From Nymphaea colorata (lineage: Eukaryota; Streptophyta; Magnoliopsida; Nymphaeales; Nymphaeaceae), in contig NC_045142.1 in the NCBI RefSeq assembly GCF_008831285.2, forward strand, positions 22,197,354 through 22,261,353: 64,000 bases of DNA, in the 5' to 3' direction. Position 1 is the stretch's first letter. Each line of letters starts with the position of its first letter. Below are positions 23,901 to 36,060 of this stretch, in pieces. The translations under genes and the position numbers were made by a program. A model generated the notes under the pieces. That model searched no databases and was not told the DNA's origin. It saw only the letters and a program-made list of their open reading frames with translations.

Positions 23901-25503
23901 ACCCTTAAGCAATGTTATCAAAGGCGTAGCATATCACGTATCGGTCGGGCCGACCTATACGCCGTATTGTTACGTATCGTAACGTATCGTAACGTATCGT
24001 AAAATTAATTTTTTAATTTTTAAAAAATATTAGAAATTCATAAAAATAGAAAAAATCATAAAAAATCCAAAAAAATCAGAAAAAACAAGCAAAAATCAGA
24101 AAAAATAAAGAAAAATGTATTTAAAGGAACATTCATGTAAATGAAGTATGAAGTATGAACAACACATTCCAAAATAAGAAATTAGACATTCAAAATAACA
24201 TAATAAGCAGCCGAAGATAATTCGATTACATCACAATTCATAAGTTCAAAAGTCAAAACATATAGTGTTTAGACTATATGTAGTGTTTAGAAACAAGAAA
24301 AGAGAGAGAGAGGAGCGTAGGTTTTAAAAGAACACGCAAAAAACGGCCCCTTTTTAATTTTACTCTTGTATCCTACGATACGGGGGTGTATCGCACGTGT
24401 CGTGCGATACGGCCCCCGTATCTCACAATACGGGCGATACGCGTATGATACGCACGCGTATCGCGTATCGAACGCGTATCATATAGGTTTCTTCGACCTA
24501 TACGATACGTATCGATACAGATAACATTGCCCTTAAGAATCTTTTCAAATGGCAGTGTTTTGTAAAGATATCAAAGAAAGATAGAAGATCCAAAGAGTTA
24601 ACCAAATTGGCAGGCACTTCTATTGTTGTTTGTAAAAGGAGGAACTTAAATTGTTGCAAATTTAGGGAGGAAAAAATTACTCCATGTGCTACCAGAGAAT
24701 CATACCTGAAAGCTGGGAAGTCTGGTGCAGCAAATGTATTGAGAAAGACTGCGAGGTCATCCACCAACAGGTGCACGTATATTCCATTATATCCAACATG
24801 CTTGAATGTTGTATTGTACACAATCGGCCCTTTACTATGTCCTATTGGATTCCCAATAACACCGAATACCTGAGTATCAGGCCCAACCCATCTTATATTG
24901 TACAAATCCAGTAAATCTCTTAACGTGGGTTCCCAAGGAGCAGATTGTTTGTTAGCTTCAAGAATGCCATAAGTAAAGTATCCTCCAAACTTGGGGCAAA
25001 GCAATCGAGAAATTAGTCCCTTCTCTCCCATGACATATCCAATAACTGGAATCTGAAGAACAAGCTGCATGATGCTGTTAATATGAAAAATTTTAATGCA
25101 TTACATCAACATGCAAGCTTCATGAGCATATGTCAAGAAAGATTCTTTTAAAAAGCTAAAATTACTGACATATAAGAGCTCCCCATTACCAATAAAAAAC
25201 ATGATTATTTCCAGTTTATACTCATGATGTATTTCCGAAGATCAAGATATTTGTGAGTTTATCCTCGTCATGTTCGTGCTATAATATTCAGAGTCTTCTT
25301 TCCTTTTCAATCTTTGGTTCATGTATTAGCTCTCATGCGCTGTTTCATATAGAGATGTCCATTGATGCATCCTGCAGTTGTCTTTTAATCTACAACCCAG
25401 AAAATGAGTACCTATCTTATGTTTTTCTAAAGAAAGAAAAGTCATGATAATCGAATGTTTCATGAGTTAATTTCTCTTTATCCTGTCCTCTTCATCCATC
25501 CAT

Positions 25504-25536
<33 letters not shown>

Positions 25537-28457
25537 GAGAGAGTCAGAGAGTGAGAGAGAAAGAGATGTCCGTCCACCATTCTATGAAGTAGACCCTCTC
25601 ACAAGGTTTTTCTTTGGAAAGCTAAATCTCCTTTGCCTACAAATACATTTATTGTTGAAGAATTATCAACGATTCATTAATAACGGAGAAGTTATATCAT
25701 CTCTATTTTCCTACTAGGCCATTGGCACATATCTGATCAAATTGCCAAGAAAGTGAAGTGCATATACATGCACATGCACATGCAAATACACAAATATATA
25801 TGGGCAATTGTAGAACTGAATAATCTTCACTTGGTCCCTCTTCATGACCTTAACGGTTTAACTGAGTCCATAAACAAGCCAAAATTTTATGCTTGAATGA
25901 AACTAGGATAATTTTGTAAAGAAAGAAACGCTGCCAGTCAATTTCTAAATCACGATCTTTTCCAATTTAACTTGACTGTGCAAAACTTACTATAAAATGC
26001 CAGAACATGAAAATGTATATTAGCAATTCCAATTTAATTTGAAGCTAGACTCTTATGTGTGGAGGCAAGGGTTATATGTTTGTATTATAGTTCACAAAAA
26101 ATTCAAACCAGGCAATCCACCATCACATTTCATCAAGTATTCAGACCAGTGAAACAAGTACTTACTTGACAATGCATCATCGCTTGAAATATGTGTGCTA
26201 CATCTTTAATGTCTATAGCTGTTGTAGCAATTTTCACTATATCTGCTCCAGTTGCAACTAACCTTGCAATTAGAACCCTGAGGTCCTCAAATGAAGGAGT
26301 ACTTTGGTAGTTATGTGATGAAACAATGACCTTCAAGTTCTCAGGCTTCTTTCCAGATACAGAACTTATGAAGTCATTAGCAGCCTGAAAAAAAAAATAC
26401 AGAGACAGCTAATTGAGAATATCAATTCCTTAACAGAATATCTCACCAAGATATATTCCAACAAGTTAAAGAGAAAGAAATATGCAAAAGAAGCACTTCT
26501 TTACTGATATTTGGTATCCAAGTGCAACATCCCCCAATCCGTGTACATCCGACCATGAGTTTGCACCAGAGAACTAACTGTATAGTTAGGTCAATATTTG
26601 TTCAGGGTCGAACATAATTGCATTGGATCAGATAATAACCTACATGTTCATGTTCCTTGATATGCCAACTGGGAAAACAGAAAGGGATCTTTCTGAGTGC
26701 TGACCTATAAGAAGCCATAATGCCAGCACCAATGGTGCAATCATCATTTCTAAATTCTTCCCTATACCGTATGAAAGCAATAGAAAACTAAGTAGGCCTT
26801 CTGAACATAACCCCTATATGAGGCACTCAGTAAAGATTTCCAGTGCCAAATTTTTGCCACAGCGAGCAATTCATATTATAAAGATGCCACAACACCAAAG
26901 TTTTTCCAATATCCATTTTTTCTTCTTCTACAGGTGAATTTAATTTGTCTAACTAATCAGCGTATCTGATTAAAGAAGTGAAGAGAATAGGATTCCAGTT
27001 CCTTAGACATCTGAGCTAAACAAACAAAGGCAGGTGGAACTTGAAGGAAAAGAATTCCAGGTCTTGCAGTTCAATGAATCAGTCTATAATGTTCTATACC
27101 ACAGGCATTTTGAACTATCTTGCAAGTATAACCACGTTAGATGCAGCCAATAAGAACTAGCAAAAATACCACAATATTTTCAAAGGATCAACAGAAATAA
27201 AAAACTGCAATATTGTCAAGATACTCCAATACTTTTCCTGAGATTACCAAAAAATCTGTTTCTTGATCACTTTGAGGAATGATATTTTTGTTCGTTTGAT
27301 TTGTACTTTTAACATTTCTTCTACGTTACACTTTTGCAGGAAAATTACTTGGAAAGCCTACTTCATAGCTTTTCTTATTTAAGTTTGCCAGACTTATAAC
27401 TTGTTTCATTGTTCTTTATATTTTTCTCAAGCCTTAAACTTCAAAAAATTTCCCAATAACTTTTCAGATAAACCTTCCTGGGACATTACTAAGAGTAATG
27501 TCAGCATGTTTGGTTCCGATATGCCCTAACCAGAGTATCTGGAACATATTAATGCAGCCAAAGAGGGGGAGAAAGAACCTCGAGCTCAACATCCACGTAG
27601 TCAGCACCGAAGTTCATGGCTAAACGAAGGGTCTCCAATCTTTCATATTCACTGCCTTCAAAATGACCGCCTTCCCACTTAGGCCTGGAGTCAACACAAA
27701 ATACGTTCCAAAATTTAGGAGAGAAACCATCCTAAAAAGCTTGAACCATTGCAGAGGAGACAAAAAAAGGAAAAAACATAGCAGCAATAACTCCCGTTCT
27801 ATTTATGCAACTATTCATCTTATTAATTTTGCGTACTTCTTCTGTAAAGCCATAGCCTACTCTTAAAGAGATAGCTACACTGTGTTCCTTATAAAGATGG
27901 TTAAAGAATAAAGGAATGCTAGCCATTCTCCGAAACTGAGTTAATCTCCACACGTATAAAAGGTTAGCATGGTCTATAAATTTTGACAGTAGATTTAAAT
28001 GGAATGTGCCATTTTCTATTTGAAAGCCGTCCTAGACATGGATATTCATGCAATCATTTCTATCTGACCGGTGATGGAGTTCTTGGAAAAATCAAGTTCT
28101 TGGTGAAAGATACATCAGCAATCAAACTACCCATCACAATAAGAGCTCAAATGAATGAAGCAATGTAGGTTTTTCGGGAGAGGACCACTGGCTTATTGCT
28201 ACGGTTTACGTAAACAAAATGGTATATGATTTTCAGAAGAGGTTCAGTGACTCATACCTGTATGTAACAAGGACAGGAAGCTTTTTATCTTTTAGTAGGA
28301 TTTCCAAATCTTGGTGTGGCTGGAAGTTTTCAAGAAGGTCCAGTCTGATCTCCACGAGGTCTGCACCGCCAGCCTTGGCCTTATCGATCTGATATAGCGT
28401 CTGCTCCACAGAAGACGCATGCAATGGCACACATAGAAGAGTAGCGTTCCGTGCCAT
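20912..28457 (-). CDS. DQD/SDH: DQD/SDH copy 4: probable NAD-type quinate dehydrogenase with intact dehydratase domain
   Basis: Ten exons on the minus strand: 28457-28258, 27684-27579, 26384-26166, 25052-24706, 23529-23466, 23025-22917, 22810-22667, 22341-22193, 21200-21038, 20952-20912 (1542 nt, 513 aa), with the same intron positions and phases as copies 2 and 3. The start MARNATLLCVPL leaves no transit peptide. Dehydratase: EIRLD, His126 (SSHNY) and Lys153 (VKIATTA) are intact. Dehydrogenase: HSKGP (Gly250), CGIPHKE (Gly293, Lys297), NTD and GAGGAGKA. The NADP motif Asn-Arg-Thr is replaced by Asp393-Leu-Ile (VVITDLIS, 22679-22671). An Asp at the end of this strand normally holds the ribose hydroxyls of NAD and excludes the 2'-phosphate. 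I infer NAD-dependent oxidation/reduction of quinate/3-dehydroquinate, the best quinate dehydrogenase candidate of the four. The final exon is 3 nt shorter than in the other copies. The exon 8 acceptor is ATGAG. Confidence 0.93.
23910..24529. mobile_element. hAT-type MITE, 620 bp, inside intron 4 of copy 4
   Basis: Terminal inverted repeats CAATGTTATC (23910-23919) and GATAACATTG (24520-24529) are flanked on both sides by the 8-bp direct repeat CCCTTAAG (23902-23909 and 24530-24537). An 8-bp duplication with CA...TG ends is diagnostic for hAT transposons. Both subterminal zones are packed with short permuted palindromes of ACGTATCG / CGATACG, including a (CGTAACGTAT)-like array at 23970-24000 and a dense array at 24370-24520. 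There is no coding capacity, so it would be mobilised in trans. Confidence 0.9.
25505..25534. repeat. (CA)15 microsatellite
   Basis: Uninterrupted CA dinucleotides in intron 3 of copy 4, followed by a GAGAGA-rich stretch. Confidence 0.95.
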
Positions 28458-30599
28458 AGTCACCACCCTCTGAGGGGAACCTCTGTTTCTCGACTCTTTA
28501 TTCTAAACGAAACAGAGAACCAGTTCGCAACTAGAGTTGGAGTCGATTACGTCTTATTGAGTTCACCAACCTCTTTTTCCTTTTTCTTTTTTTTTTCTCA
28601 TTTTCGATCAGAAACATTAAAACAGTAGCAACAAAGTACAAATTTGTCAGTTTCAGATTATTCATCGAATCCCAAATTTCAATACGAGGCACACTTTTCT
28701 TGTGAAACCTGCAGTAAAATCTGAAAAATTATACATATCGCAGTGATCAATTCACAGAACAATAACATAATGAAATCAATTAGAAGCTGTAAATGCCCGA
28801 CAACAATAGTTTCTCAAGCAACTCGTAACAGAATAAATCAAGAAAAACCTGAGCTGACACTTACGCGGCAGAAAGCGATCGTTTACCAAACGCAATGTGG
28901 TGTAGTTGAGAAACTGGTGCTTAATACTGAAACAGAGGAAATTTTCTTGGAAAGAAAATAACAAGTAACCGACGTCCCCGTCAAAGACCGCTTGCAGTTT
29001 CTTCCAAGAATATGTAAGGACATGTAAGCCTTTTCACGAGAGAACATATATTTTTACGTTATTGCAGACAATGGGCACATATTTATGTTTTTTGCAAAGT
29101 CCTCATTTTTCTGATTTTCTCAGTAACCGTAATAAAATAAGGACTTCAGCTTGAAGTATATTATTATAGAAAAAGAAGTTGAAGTTCTTGAAAGATATTA
29201 TTAAACTGCTCGACACACATACTCAAAGATATTGAGATGATTACTTCACAGTTAAGTTCAGAATATGAGTTTAATTTAGACGGCGGCGTTTTGGTCAAAG
29301 CTCATGAGGTTATTTTAAGATCTTAAGATTTCAAAACTTCACTGTTGATGTTTAAAAAGATGCAAAGGTTGATGAAATTTAAGCATATGAAGATTTTAAA
29401 CTCACAGTCTCAAATCCACAACTTGCTAAAGCCACCTATAATCCAAGACATGCAACATATATCAACAAACTCATAAATGTAAAATCTAAGGAGAAAAAGG
29501 TTGACGTCCAGTTAAAATTTCATAAATTGATTAAAGGAAATTTGGAAAACATACTTTTAGCGACTGTAAGCAAACCTGCAAAATTATGTGGTGACTAATT
29601 TGCATTGGCCACTTTAACTGTATCAAGCAAAACTAGTGATGTTCAATTATATTGAGATTAGTATTTGTTTTAATATCAATATTTGTTAGGTGAAAATTGT
29701 CATCAATACTAGAAAGATATGCCATAAAAGCTTAACTACTAATTTTTCTATCCTACTAATTTATTTGACAGAAATAAACTCGTAGATGTTTTTCATTAAT
29801 CATGAAAGAACTCACAGACCAAGTTGTTTATTATGGTATTTATATCAACAAATCATGTAGATTTTTAGTTGTCCCCTGTTTTTTCGAGTGTGCTCTTGGA
29901 AAATTTCTCAAAAGGAAAAATGATGCCATCAAGGGAAGAGCCAAAACTTTTTCGTGAGGGGCGAGCTATAATTCAAAATTTTTAACGGAGGGTGAATATA
30001 ATTTTTCAAAAGTTTTATGCAGGTTAAATGAATTTTTAAAAATTACATGGCCGAAATAGATGCCATGTCAGCCATGACATGCATGTTTTGGCTTCTGGCT
30101 AGGTGCCAAGCTAAGGCCATACCATCAATAGAATATTTTTTGTATGTGTTGTTCTTTGCCATTCCTTTGGTCTTATCCAAAACCTTATGTCTCTTTTCTC
30201 AACTTAGTTAATCAACAAAAAAGTTTGCCGGCTCTCCTGCAGTAACTTTACAAAGAAAACTTAAAACATAACCTTGTGATTAAGGTTAAAATATAGTGTT
30301 TATATTAAGTACGTGATTTTTAGAATGATGGTCATAATCTTCTCGCTCACCTAAAAATTTTAAAAGGCGCGCGGGGTCTAAAATTAAAATATAATGCTCA
30401 AGATGTGAGTGTGGGTATCCTTGCTAGTGATTAATGGCCCCATACCAATGTTGCTAGAATCAGCATAAGCTAGTCCTCTCAAGTTAAATATGTGGCAAAT
30501 AGATTTGATTATGTTCATTACTTTATCTCTTTCTCCTTCTTTATATATGTATGGGGAATTAAAATTAGAGAATTTAAATTAGTTAGCTAAGAAATTAAG
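28458..30599. other. 5' flank of copy 4 and intergenic
   Basis: The copy 4 promoter should lie just right of 28457, but I see no well-placed TATA box. The rest is AT-rich, without a supported gene or clear element. Confidence 0.5.
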
Positions 30600-30910
30600 G
30601 AGGTCAATAGGTCGGATTCCAATTAGACATATCCTTTATCTGTTTTTTTTTTTTTCGAATGATCACATGTTCAAATTCAGATTCGAATGTGAATAGAGAA
30701 AATTCATATCCTAATCCGAATCTGAAATTTGACTTCACAATCGAAATCTGACGCCAATCTGGTTTTTACATCCATATCCAATCGAAATGTTGAACCGAAT
30801 CTGATCGATTTTTAACATAAGCATTGAATATAGGATATCCATATACGGCTTTTTTGAAACGGATCGATTAAATATCCGATTCATATCGAATATATTGACA
30901 TCCCTATACA
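30600..30910. repeat. dispersed 'ATATCCGATTC' type repeat
   Basis: Rich in ATTCGAATG, AATCCGAATCTG, GGATATCC and GATCGATTAAATATCCG words and ending near TTGACATCCCTA. This is the vocabulary of a widespread plant non-autonomous repeat that starts TAGGGATGTCAA on the other strand. Related words occur at 23100-23350. Confidence 0.5.
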
Positions 30911-31129
30911 AAGTGTTATTAAATGGCTAAATAATTAAAATATACCATTAAATTATTTTATCAGAAGGTATGAATTTTTATTATTTAGTCATCTAACAAC
31001 ATACATATCAATATACATGAGGAGTTCAATGTTGTCGCATGTCGGATGCTGCCGGATGTTATATGAATTTGTTTGCCAAAAGCGATGCTGTCAATATCAA
31101 GCATGGATAAAATAAAGTTTTTCAGTTTT

Positions 31130-32240
31130 TCGATTTTTTTTTGCCTGAACCTGGGTCTAGTCGGACTGAGTACCAGATACCCGTCGGGTACCCGGGCCCG
31201 ATGCCCAAGCTTAAGTAGTAAAAGAAAGATAAAAAAAGAAATAGAAATGGATAGAAGAAAGATTTGGGCCATACATCAGGTGGCTCAGATTTGATGTCCG
31301 TAATGCCACTAAAAACTGAATGTCATTGTTCAGTGTTCCTGTACCAACTGTGACTCATTCGAGGATGTTGGTATTGTAATTAGAGATATTTACTCAATGC
31401 TTAAAGTAAGTCCTCGTTTGACACTTTGTCAATTCCATGTGTTAAAAAGAAAACCAAAAATGTGAACCAACCTTATTAAAATTACGATAGAAATGTAAAC
31501 CCTAGATTGGAATACATATTCTTTTTTTTTTAATTACTTTATATTAATCGGCATCTGTTGAAATATAGAGGAGCCCACATATTATTTGTTCATATAAAAG
31601 CTTTCACAGACTTTTACTTGTTCCTCTCTAATGCATTGCCACTTTTTATTGCCCTGACTCTAAATTGGACCCGTTTAGTAGAAATTGATAAAAGAAGGTT
31701 TGAGTTAAGCTTGTACATCGGCCTGACCATGCATACTCGGTACTCGGCCTGACTTTCACCTGAGCTCGGACCTAAAAGCCTGATCGCCTCGGGCTTGGGC
31801 GTGCCCAATGGTACCCGGTTTGGCGCGATAAAATTTAAATATTATTTTTAACTAATAATTTATATTTTATTATTAATTTAAGATTATTTTATATTTAATT
31901 TTTTTTTTATTTTAACCATGCCAGGCCCGGGCTCAAGTTTCGAGCATCAAGCCAGCCCGATTCCCAGGCATGCTAAAAATTGAGTGTCGGGGCAGCCTGA
32001 GTAGGCTTGACTAAGCTTGACTCGGCTCCAAAACTTATATTTAATATTATTTTATAATTATATATATTATTTTATATTAAAAAATTAAATTTTAATGTTA
32101 ATCCAGTCAGGGCCTAGGCCACTGTTATGAGCTGCAGCATGGCCCGAGCCCAACTTCTTATCAAGTCGGGCCGGCTTGATGCCCAACCTTCCTAAGCTCT
32201 AAAAAGACTCATCACTCAAGCCCAACGCAGAAATTTAATT
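31130..32240. repeat. dispersed 'GGTACCCGGGCCC' repeat, several blocks
   Basis: Three GC-rich blocks (about 31140-31215, 31730-31830, 31915-32230) with GGGTACCCGGGCCCG, GGTACCCGG, CCAGGCCCGGGCTC and TTGACTAAGCTTGACTCGGC are separated by A/T-only stretches. A shorter relative with the same order of blocks lies at 54040-54350. No termini were defined. Confidence 0.5.
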
Positions 32241-32479
32241 GATTGAATCCAATTTGTGTAACATTATTCTTTTTTTAGCAGGATGGATTTGGATCGGGAT
32301 CCAGACCCGGACCCAAACCCATCACATGTTAGCCCGACGCGTTCTTCTCCCTCGCCTTCCTCTTCGTTCCTTCCTCTACGGCATTGCAAAGAAGAGACAA
32401 GAGGCAGGAGCAACAGCCGACGATAGAGGTGTTGCCGTGGCAACGTTCGGGCCGGTGGAGGAAGGGCGACGACGGCGGT

Positions 32480-32920
32480 GGCGCTTGTAAGCCCTCTCAA
32501 TATCTCTCTGCCTCTTCCTCTCCTTTCTATCTTCTTTCTTCTCCTCCTCCCTCATGTGCAACCCTCTCTTCTTTCCGTTAGCATCCTCCTTTTCCCATGC
32601 CCTCTCTTCCTCTCTGCTCGAGCTCTCTCCCCGTCTCCTCTGCTCCTCTCAATCTCCCCCATTTCCCCCGCTCGATTTCTCCTCTTTGCCCGTTTCTCCC
32701 CTCCATCTGAACTCCCTTCACCAGTCTCCCCTCTCTGTCAACACCATCTCCCTCGCACACTCTTTCCCCTCTCTACTTTCCCATCTCACTGTTTGCACCT
32801 CTCTCTTTACCGCCAGCCTTCTCCCACTCACCTCTCTCGTGTTCTCCCTCTTGCTTTCAACCTTCCTCCCAGCCGACTGCCTTCTTCTAATGACAGACCC
32901 CTCTCTTGAGGTCCCTTTTT
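32480..32920. other. pyrimidine-rich tract
   Basis: About 440 bases of mostly C and T on the plus strand (CTCTCTTCCTCTCC and similar). It keeps frames open on the plus strand with Ser/Leu/Pro-only translations, which I do not regard as genes. It may be leader-like sequence of the repeat region that follows. Confidence 0.6.
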
Positions 32921-33599
32921 GTCGATTTTGATTCCGTTGTGGCTATTTGGTCAATTTGTAGCTTGGGGACTATTATTTCCCCTCATAGCAGTGATGTGAA
33001 TGTGTTGGTGGTGGCGGCATTGAGAGATTTTAGCTGTTTGAGGATCTCTCTAACTCGTGAGGTGGCTGTCAGGAGGACTGCAGTAGCTAAGACTCTATAT
33101 TTGGGGTGAGTAAGGCCTAAACGAGCTTAAATTGTTGAATGTTATTTATTAGAGTGTATAATTATTATTTGAGCATGCTAGACTCATGATTTGATGATTT
33201 GGATTGCATTTTAGCGATGTTGCTATTTTGGGGAAAGTTTATGATTAATTTGAGAAGAACAAGAACCCACGTGTATATCTATTTCTTTAGCATGATGTGT
33301 TGATTTTTGAAGCAATAGGGAAACATGGTAGAGATTGTTATGTTGTCGAGAATATTTAGAACCGTCTTAGTGAGCACGTGGTGCATGTTTTTGTGAACGT
33401 GTGTATCTTGGCGTTATTTGGGAAAAGAATGCGTAAGTTAGATGTAACTATTGGGTTGACACTTTAACTAAAGAAAGCAAATGAGAAATGTGTTAGTGAT
33501 GGATTGATCGCAGGCTTGGTTTTGACGTTTGGTGGCAACATCAAGAAGTTGGGAAGTGACCTATTGGAGGGCCTTGTGGGTCGACACTATCCGTCGACA

Positions 33600-36060
33600 C
33601 CCTCTTGAGGCGATGACATGCCTCAAAGATTATATTGTCAGATTTGTATTAATTGGAAAGCGATCCGAATAGAGAACTTATCGTTTGACTGTGTTTGCAG
33701 GTACACCGTGCACGTCAAGTAGTCCTTGAGCAATGCAGTTTGTAACTCGTGGTGTTTTGAAGTGATTTGCGGACGCGCAACAGGTATGGCGACATTCCTA
33801 GCAAATCCCTGCTTGGTGCTAACTTGAGAATGTGTGTTCCTAGGATCGTTGAATCCTAAGATTGTGATGTGATTGAATGATTGTTTTGTGAGTGAATGTA
33901 TGTACGCATGCAAATGATTGATATGTCTTTATTTTGAAAAGCTATTAAAAGCTGGTTTTGAAAACTGATACGCATTTGCATGTGCATGCTAGAACTGATA
34001 ACTGCTTAGGACAGATGAGGTGAGGTATCGAGTCAAGTGTCTCCTCGACCCCGATTGTGCATTAGAGAGCATCGTAGAATGATAATTGCATAGGACAACT
34101 ACGAACCAATCACGGATCGAGACTACTCTCCGTGGTTTGGCTAAGTTTTGAAAGATGTGCTGAATATGTGTGATTGTGAATGTTGTAATTTGTTGCATAT
34201 GCATTGTCGTGGGCAATAATGCAATTGAATGAATTGAAGGGTAGTTGTACCCGTATTGTTATGACAGCTAGTTAAAAATGTTAATGATATGTATAGCTCT
34301 CGTGGAGAGGCAATTGGAGGTGTGGGTGCACTCGTGAAGTGAACCAACCTCATGAGCTAGCCAGTTATTTTGTGAATGATTTGTCATGTGACAAGTTTTG
34401 TTTTGGAAAGCTATTAGAAACTTGTTCTAAAAATTATTACACATTTGCATGTGCATGTTAGAATTGATAACTACTTACGACAGATGAGGTGGGGTATCGA
34501 ATCGAGTGTCTCATCGACTCCGATTGTGCATTAGAGACCATCATAGAATGATAATTACATAGGGCAACTAAGAGCCATCACGGTTCGAGACTACTCTCCG
34601 GAGTTTGGTTAAGTTTTGAAAAATGTGATTGATGTGTTTGATAAGATGTGAATTTTTATGAATGTGAATGTGGTGATTTGTTGCATATGTATTGCTGTGG
34701 GCAATGATGCAATTGAATGAGATTATGAGGTAGATGTACTCATATTATTATGATGGTTAGCTAAGACTGTTAACGTTATGTGTGGCCTTCGTGTGGAGGC
34801 AATTGGAGGTGTGGGTGCATTCGTGAAGTGAACCAATCTCATGAGCTAACCAGTCTTTTTTGTGAATGTGCAATTATAATGATAATAATGAAAGAATAAG
34901 AGATGAGAGGCCAGTGGGATGTGGCTATGTATTTGGGAGTTGTCCCGCTTTCACCACTGGTCTCGCCTGTTTGGAGCGCAGGCGGTGCAAGACCCTATGG
35001 TATTGTTGTGTGATATGCTTAGAGCGTTGCGCCTTCCCAACCTGAGTGTCCTAGGGAAGGCTGAGTATCTCTCTTTGGAATTCACACACTTATGGATAAG
35101 TGTTCTACCACTGCAGTGAGAATGGATCCATACTATTATGAGCCACCACAGGAGGTTGTCTCTCGGCTGTAGGCCGCTTACGGTGTGCACGTGCTTGTGT
35201 TTGCACCCATAGGAACTGTCAATTCACTAAAGTTAATGTAAATGAAAGAATGTGAAAGAAGTGATATGAATGATTGCAATATGTCTGAATTGCGTGTGAC
35301 TATTGAATGTGATATTATGGTCATTTGTGTGACCTTTGCATGTTGTGGTATATGTGATGAGTTTCTTAACAAGTTATGTGACTGTGTGCCCTACTACAAC
35401 ATGATAGTAAATTGTTTCGTAGTTAAAGTAAATGAGAAGAATGTGGCTGTAAATATGAATGAAGTGTATGTGAATGTAGTGAATATGCATGAAGTTAATG
35501 CGATTATGAATTATGTTAAGTTTGGTCATTAAGTGGCCTTCACATATTGTGGTGTGAATGAAGCGAATGAGAATGATAGACTTATGTATGAGTTGCATGT
35601 GATTTATGAATGTGCTATCAACTGTCTTTTACATGTCGTGGTATATGTGAGTGGTTTTCATTTCAAGTCATAGAAAAGCATGACCCATCACGACATGATA
35701 GTGATTGTTTTCGAAATTGTTATATCCCACATTTGAGCATTCATTGTAGAGGGTTAGGGATTTTCCTGGCTTGTTGTCATACTGCGATGGGTAAGCCTTG
35801 AGTTGTTTCATTTTTCAGGTTTTGGAGGATCGAGACAGCAAGTTGATCAGATGACTTCATTCACATCCTACTGGGGAGGTTTTGAGTCTTTTGTAGTGTC
35901 AGTGCATCGTGTCTTGGTCTCTTTGATGTCATGTTTTTGTTAAACATCAAAGTTGTGGTTTGGGGTATTTTTGTTATATGTACTGACGTGATTTTTGTGT
36001 GAATGAAATTGATTATATAATAGGAAGTTGTCCCACTGTCCGAAATTGCATTGTTCATTT
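33600..36060. mobile_element. possible LTR-type or other retroelement non-coding sequence
   Basis: A long stretch of non-coding sequence with strong internal repetition: a two-unit 469-bp duplication (33931-34870), then three diverged copies of a CATGTTGTGGTATATGTG-like motif (about 35339, 35538, 35630). No polyprotein frame is present. This would suit a solo LTR or a large non-autonomous retroelement, but I could not identify ends or target duplications. Confidence 0.3.
33931..34870. repeat. 469-bp tandem duplication, two units
   Basis: The segment starting TTTTGAAAAGCTATTAAAAG (33932) recurs 469 bases later as TTTTGGAAAGCTATTAGAAA (34401). Both then share GCATTTGCATGTGCATG, the ATTGTGCATTAGAGA block, the GAGACTACTCTCCG block and GGCAATTGGAGGTGTGGGTG. 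Divergence is roughly one base in eight, so the duplication is old. Confidence 0.85.

Noticed and set aside
32478-32931. 143- and 125-codon Ser/Leu/Pro frames
   Set aside because: They are products of a pyrimidine-rich tract that has few stops in any plus frame. Two overlapping frames are equally open and neither has domain-like content.
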